From positions 1 to 21,641 of the forward strand of contig LSSN01005862.1 of NCBI GenBank assembly GCA_001970855.1: DNA of 21,641 bases. The letters are read 5' to 3'. Each line of letters starts with the position of its first letter. The first letter of the stretch is position 1. The notes beneath the pieces are model-generated. The model was not told where the DNA came from. It searched no databases and saw only the letters and a program-made list of their open reading frames with translations. Source of the stretch: Smittium culicis. Lineage: Eukaryota; Kickxellomycota; Harpellomycetes; Harpellales; Legeriomycetaceae. This document shows, piece after piece, positions 18,600-21,641 of the stretch. The position numbers and the translations under genes are program-made.

Positions 18600-21290
18600 A
18601 TAGAATAAGGCTACATAAAAATTAAAAAAACATTAATAATCTATAAAACTGTTCTAAATCAGTATTTGATATTTTTTCAAAAGAAAAAAATTGTAAATTT
18701 TCAAATTAGATTCTCCTTTTTTTATACGTTGCTTGAATATTTAGCCCTAATTAATCACAGGAATCCGAGAAATTTTTATCAAGAATGTATAAAATAAATT
18801 GTACCAATATAATTTCGTATTTATATATCACAAAAATTATATTATTCTATACTTTATTTCAAAAGTTCATCTAAAAATGGTGATTGAGGGACTTGATTTC
18901 ACAAAAAAAGAAAACTCAAAACATTCCAGTAAAATTTTAATAATATATAACACTTGTAAATATATTTGAATTTTTTTCTTATTTGATCACTTTTTTTAAA
19001 TATGGTAGCATGAATAAATGTAAATTCTAATAACCTAAATGCGATTTATGGGCGAAACGGGTGGCAAAATTTAAATTAGAGATTGCAGGATTTTTTTTAA
19101 AAATTTAAAGTAAACTTGAATATGTCTCAAATCTAAATATAGCGTGGAGAGCATGGAAAAAAACATTTTAAAAAATAACAATGCTAAGTATGGGAAGTTC
19201 GAAATAACACTTATAAGGTATTTATCGCTATAAAACCGTCGAAATTGCCAAGATATGTAATGTCGCTTTGATCTATATCGTGACTAAAATATATAAAAGC
19301 AAGAGAGAATAGTCAATTATTTATAAACTGATAATTTAATCACTGGGGAATTATAGAATTGCGAAAAAAGGTCTCACAATATTGTATACAATATATTTAG
19401 AAGATTCTATCATCATCGAAGAATTTTTCGAAACGCCTTTCTGATTTAGTGGGGGTTTTATCATTTCTTGGTGTTACAAAGATTTTTTGTTGATTTCATT
19501 TCTGAATAATATAACAAATCTTATACTTGTATTAAATAGATTAAGTTGGATTTCTATAAAAAAAGTTTTGGTTTTTTGGTTTTTTTTTTTTTTTTTTGAA
19601 TTTTAGATGTTTATTACATAGCAAACATTTTAAATTTAATTAAATTTATTAAAAGGTTTTATTTTATAAGCGACCAAAAAATTAAGTTGATATTGAAAAG
19701 AACAACAAAAGTTTCTTTTTAGCCTTGAAATTTTTTTCAAATGAATATCTTTTTGATGCCCTTACTTTATCTCTTCGGTCACTGCTTTTATAGATATTTT
19801 CGTTTTGATGGATCTGGCTTGATTTAAATTCTAAATAAGAAAATTTTTAATTATTTTATTTGCTACTTTACAAAGAACGCTTATTAAATAATGATAATTT
19901 TAATTAAGTTTCATACCTTTAGTGACTTTCTTCAAATTTAATGCTCAATTATACTAGCTTTTTTTTTTTTTTTTTTAAAAAACGAATTTTATTAAAATTT
20001 TTAAAATTATTATAATTTTAAAATATAAACTAAATACTTAATTATACTCATTTTATAAATAATGGCTTTCAATTTTATAAAATATCAAGTTAATTTTATC
20101 CAAATTTTTTAAATATTTGATTGATATTTATTATTAGTATACATTTTTTACAAAGACTATTCTCTCAAAGTATAAAATCTGATTGAAAGGCAACACTTCG
20201 TCTAATTTTACACTTCTATGTATGATTAGAATTCAGCATACATTGAGCTAAGGTTTAATAACTATTTGGTCAGAGCCAAATTTAATAAACTCAAAATATA
20301 TTATGTGGATATCATATATTACGCTTTTGAAATTGAATTTACTCGATATTTAGGACAGCTATAAATAAATAAATTTTTTTAGAATAGCTTTTCAATAAAC
20401 TTATAGGGCTTTTTTTCATTTGATAATGTTTACAAAAACGGTAAAACATTTATCTGAGAAAATACAATCTAAATAGTATTAGTTTTATGATTCCAAAATT
20501 CTGTGGAAAATTTTTTCTAGATTTTAAGCTACAAAATTATGAGAATTTTGTTAAATCTAAAATAATACTGCAGAATTAGAATTAGAAAATTAAATCCATA
20601 TTAAGATATTTGAAATTTTTTTTTTTTTTTAAATTTACTATTAGTTTAATACTTTTTCATGCCCAGATATATGTGTTTATTTAAAAATAGTATTAAGCCA
20701 AATTATTTTTAACCAAAAAGAAGTATGTTTGATTTTTAGGTTAGTGTAAGATAAGAGCTATAATCGAGAATATATTTTAATTAGAGTAAAACGGAAAATG
20801 CTAATACGAATACTAATAACTTGTGAAAACTTTGGTAGAGAATATTTGTGAAAGGCTATTAAACAAATTAAACAACTAGCTTTTCCGCTAGAGGAAAAGC
20901 AGGTGTTAAAGTACTGTAATTAGTTTGATTTATTTTCCAAATTTACTACTTGAAGTTGGTCAAGAAGGTTTATAATGGATTGTTGAAGTTAGCAATGTGC
21001 ATAGTAAGTTTCATAATTGATTTAATTATTATATCAATAACGAGTTCTTACAGTTAGACTCTTGCTAAATTAAATAAAGATTCATAGAATACATTATGAA
21101 GGGATAAAAAAGTTTATTTTTTTTGAAAATCAAAGAAAGGGTTGTTAGAAAGTATGCTAAATATCGAAAAATATTATCTAAATATACAATTGAGAATAAA
21201 AAAAAGGTATTAACAGAATGATTTTATTTATGTATGGTTTACTTATTTTCAATTCAACAGTAATAGAGATTATAGTCTAGATAGTCTAAA
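18600..21290. other. AT-rich stretch without recognisable genes
   Basis: Stops in all frames. Long T runs occur on the plus strand (about 19581-19597, 19960-19976, 20617-20631). The minus strand from 18.6 to about 19.1 kb may hold further decayed gypsy RT. From about 20.6 kb on, base composition slowly becomes less extreme towards the host gene at the right edge. Confidence 0.5.
20879..20900. repeat. Hairpin with perfect 8-bp arms
   Basis: GCTTTTCC at 20879-20886 and GGAAAAGC at 20893-20900 with a 6-base loop. It lies about 420 bases beyond the stop codon of the partial gene at the right edge and is not followed by a T run that would suggest a bacterial-type terminator. Confidence 0.5.
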
Positions 21291-21292
21291 TG

Positions 21293-21298
21293 TTTATT
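21293..21298 (-). terminator. Candidate polyadenylation signal AATAAA
   Basis: AATAAA on the minus strand, 22 bases past the proposed stop codon of the partial right-edge gene. The motif is common by chance in AT-rich DNA, so it only supports the gene model. Confidence 0.3.
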
Positions 21299-21320
21299 TT
21301 TCATATGCAAATTCAGGCGA

Positions 21321-21641
21321 TTAATTTTTTGAGCTGTAGTAACTTTCACTGAAAAGCTTTTTTCCTTTAGTGAATTTCGGTTCAATAATGAAAAAATATC
21401 CGCAGTTCTATGTAATGTAAAATATAAAACATGAGTTATCGAAAAAAATAATATTATAAAGATATTCAATAATATAAATATATGTAATTACTCCTAGTAA
21501 CTCTGTGTTTGGGTCATCGATAAGCTTTCTATTGATTTCAATCAGATTTCCATTGATACTTGCTTTTATATCGATGGTTACACTGGAATCCAAGTATAGC
21601 TTACATATCGTTTTATCGTGTTTAACCGGAACTGAACCCTT
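21321..21641 (-). CDS. 3' end of an unrecognised host gene (partial, one candidate intron)
   Basis: The minus strand is open from the window edge (21641) to beyond 21492, reading KGSVPVKHDKTICKLYLDSS, then VTIDIKASINGNLIEINRKL and IDDPNTELLG, with balanced composition and higher G+C than the 17 kb before it. A GTAATT donor at 21491 and a TACATAG acceptor ending at 21408 bound an 84-nt intron with a GATAAC branch-like site about 30 nt from the acceptor. Joining in phase 0 adds 28 codons (NCGYFFIIEPKFTKGKKLF and onward) to a TAA at 21321. A less canonical GTTACT donor with the same acceptor would instead give a 50-codon tail ending at 21254. The start lies outside the window. I do not recognise the family. 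It could also be read-through noise, but the coding look of both exons and the complete splice signals favour a real gene. Confidence 0.5.
21408..21491 (-). other. Candidate spliceosomal intron, 84 nt
   Basis: Donor GTAATT, branch-like GATAAC (5 of 6 to RCTRAC), acceptor TACATAG; very AT-rich; a typical size for fungal introns. It separates the two putative coding exons of the partial right-edge gene. Confidence 0.45.

Noticed and set aside
18925..19065. Gypsy RT MPFGL region (HPFRP followed by a stop)
   Set aside because: Only three or four residues agree, and the distance to the LGF motif is about 40 codons too long. Left out of the annotated element.
4161..21290. Mitochondrial origin of the AT-rich stretch
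   Set aside because: The window holds a nuclear cytoskeletal gene and decayed nuclear retroelements, and no mitochondrial protein, rRNA or tRNA genes were seen.

Overview
This window looks like a nuclear fragment from an AT-rich, transposon-laden fungal genome. Three things point there: an intact intron-free gene for the p150-Glued-type large subunit of dynactin with a fungal-like CAP-Gly domain, a candidate 84-nt spliceosomal intron at the right edge, and about 17 kb between them that is roughly 80% A+T and full of stop codons. I cannot name the species. Repeat-rich, very AT-rich lineages (such as arbuscular mycorrhizal or other early-diverging fungi) or an AT isochore in a filamentous ascomycete would all fit.

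Layout. Positions 1-16 are a pure G run at the window edge, possibly an assembly artefact. Positions 30-4034 (minus strand) hold the dynactin p150 gene, 1334 codons from the first in-frame ATG. From about 4.2 to 21.3 kb there is no intact gene. Frame-by-frame reading does recover ordered protein motifs of three badly decayed retrotransposons: (1) a LINE (non-LTR) element on the plus strand, about 6.0-9.6 kb, with endonuclease, reverse transcriptase (YxDD box still readable as YYDD) and post-RT regions in the correct order; (2) a Ty1/copia-type protease-integrase remnant on the plus strand, about 11.8-12.8 kb; (3) a Ty3/gypsy-type RT connection plus RNase H remnant on the minus strand, about 18.06-18.56 kb, with a possible integrase piece near 17.5 kb. 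The rest of the AT-rich stretch holds simple repeats, a 24-bp/51-bp nested tandem repeat at 14.1-14.26 kb, several short perfect inverted repeats, and an odd 91-codon stop-free stretch at 10.46-10.74 kb.

Positions 21321-21641 (minus strand) appear to be the 3' end of a second host gene running off the window, with one candidate intron. I do not recognise its product.

The two host genes have no evident functional link. The dynactin subunit acts in the dynein-dynactin motor complex on microtubule plus ends and cargo. The material between is a graveyard of old retroelements. I found no operon-like arrangement, CRISPR array, tRNA or rRNA, and no clearly new biological system. The most informative result is the recovery of the three fossil elements, which a standard ORF search misses.
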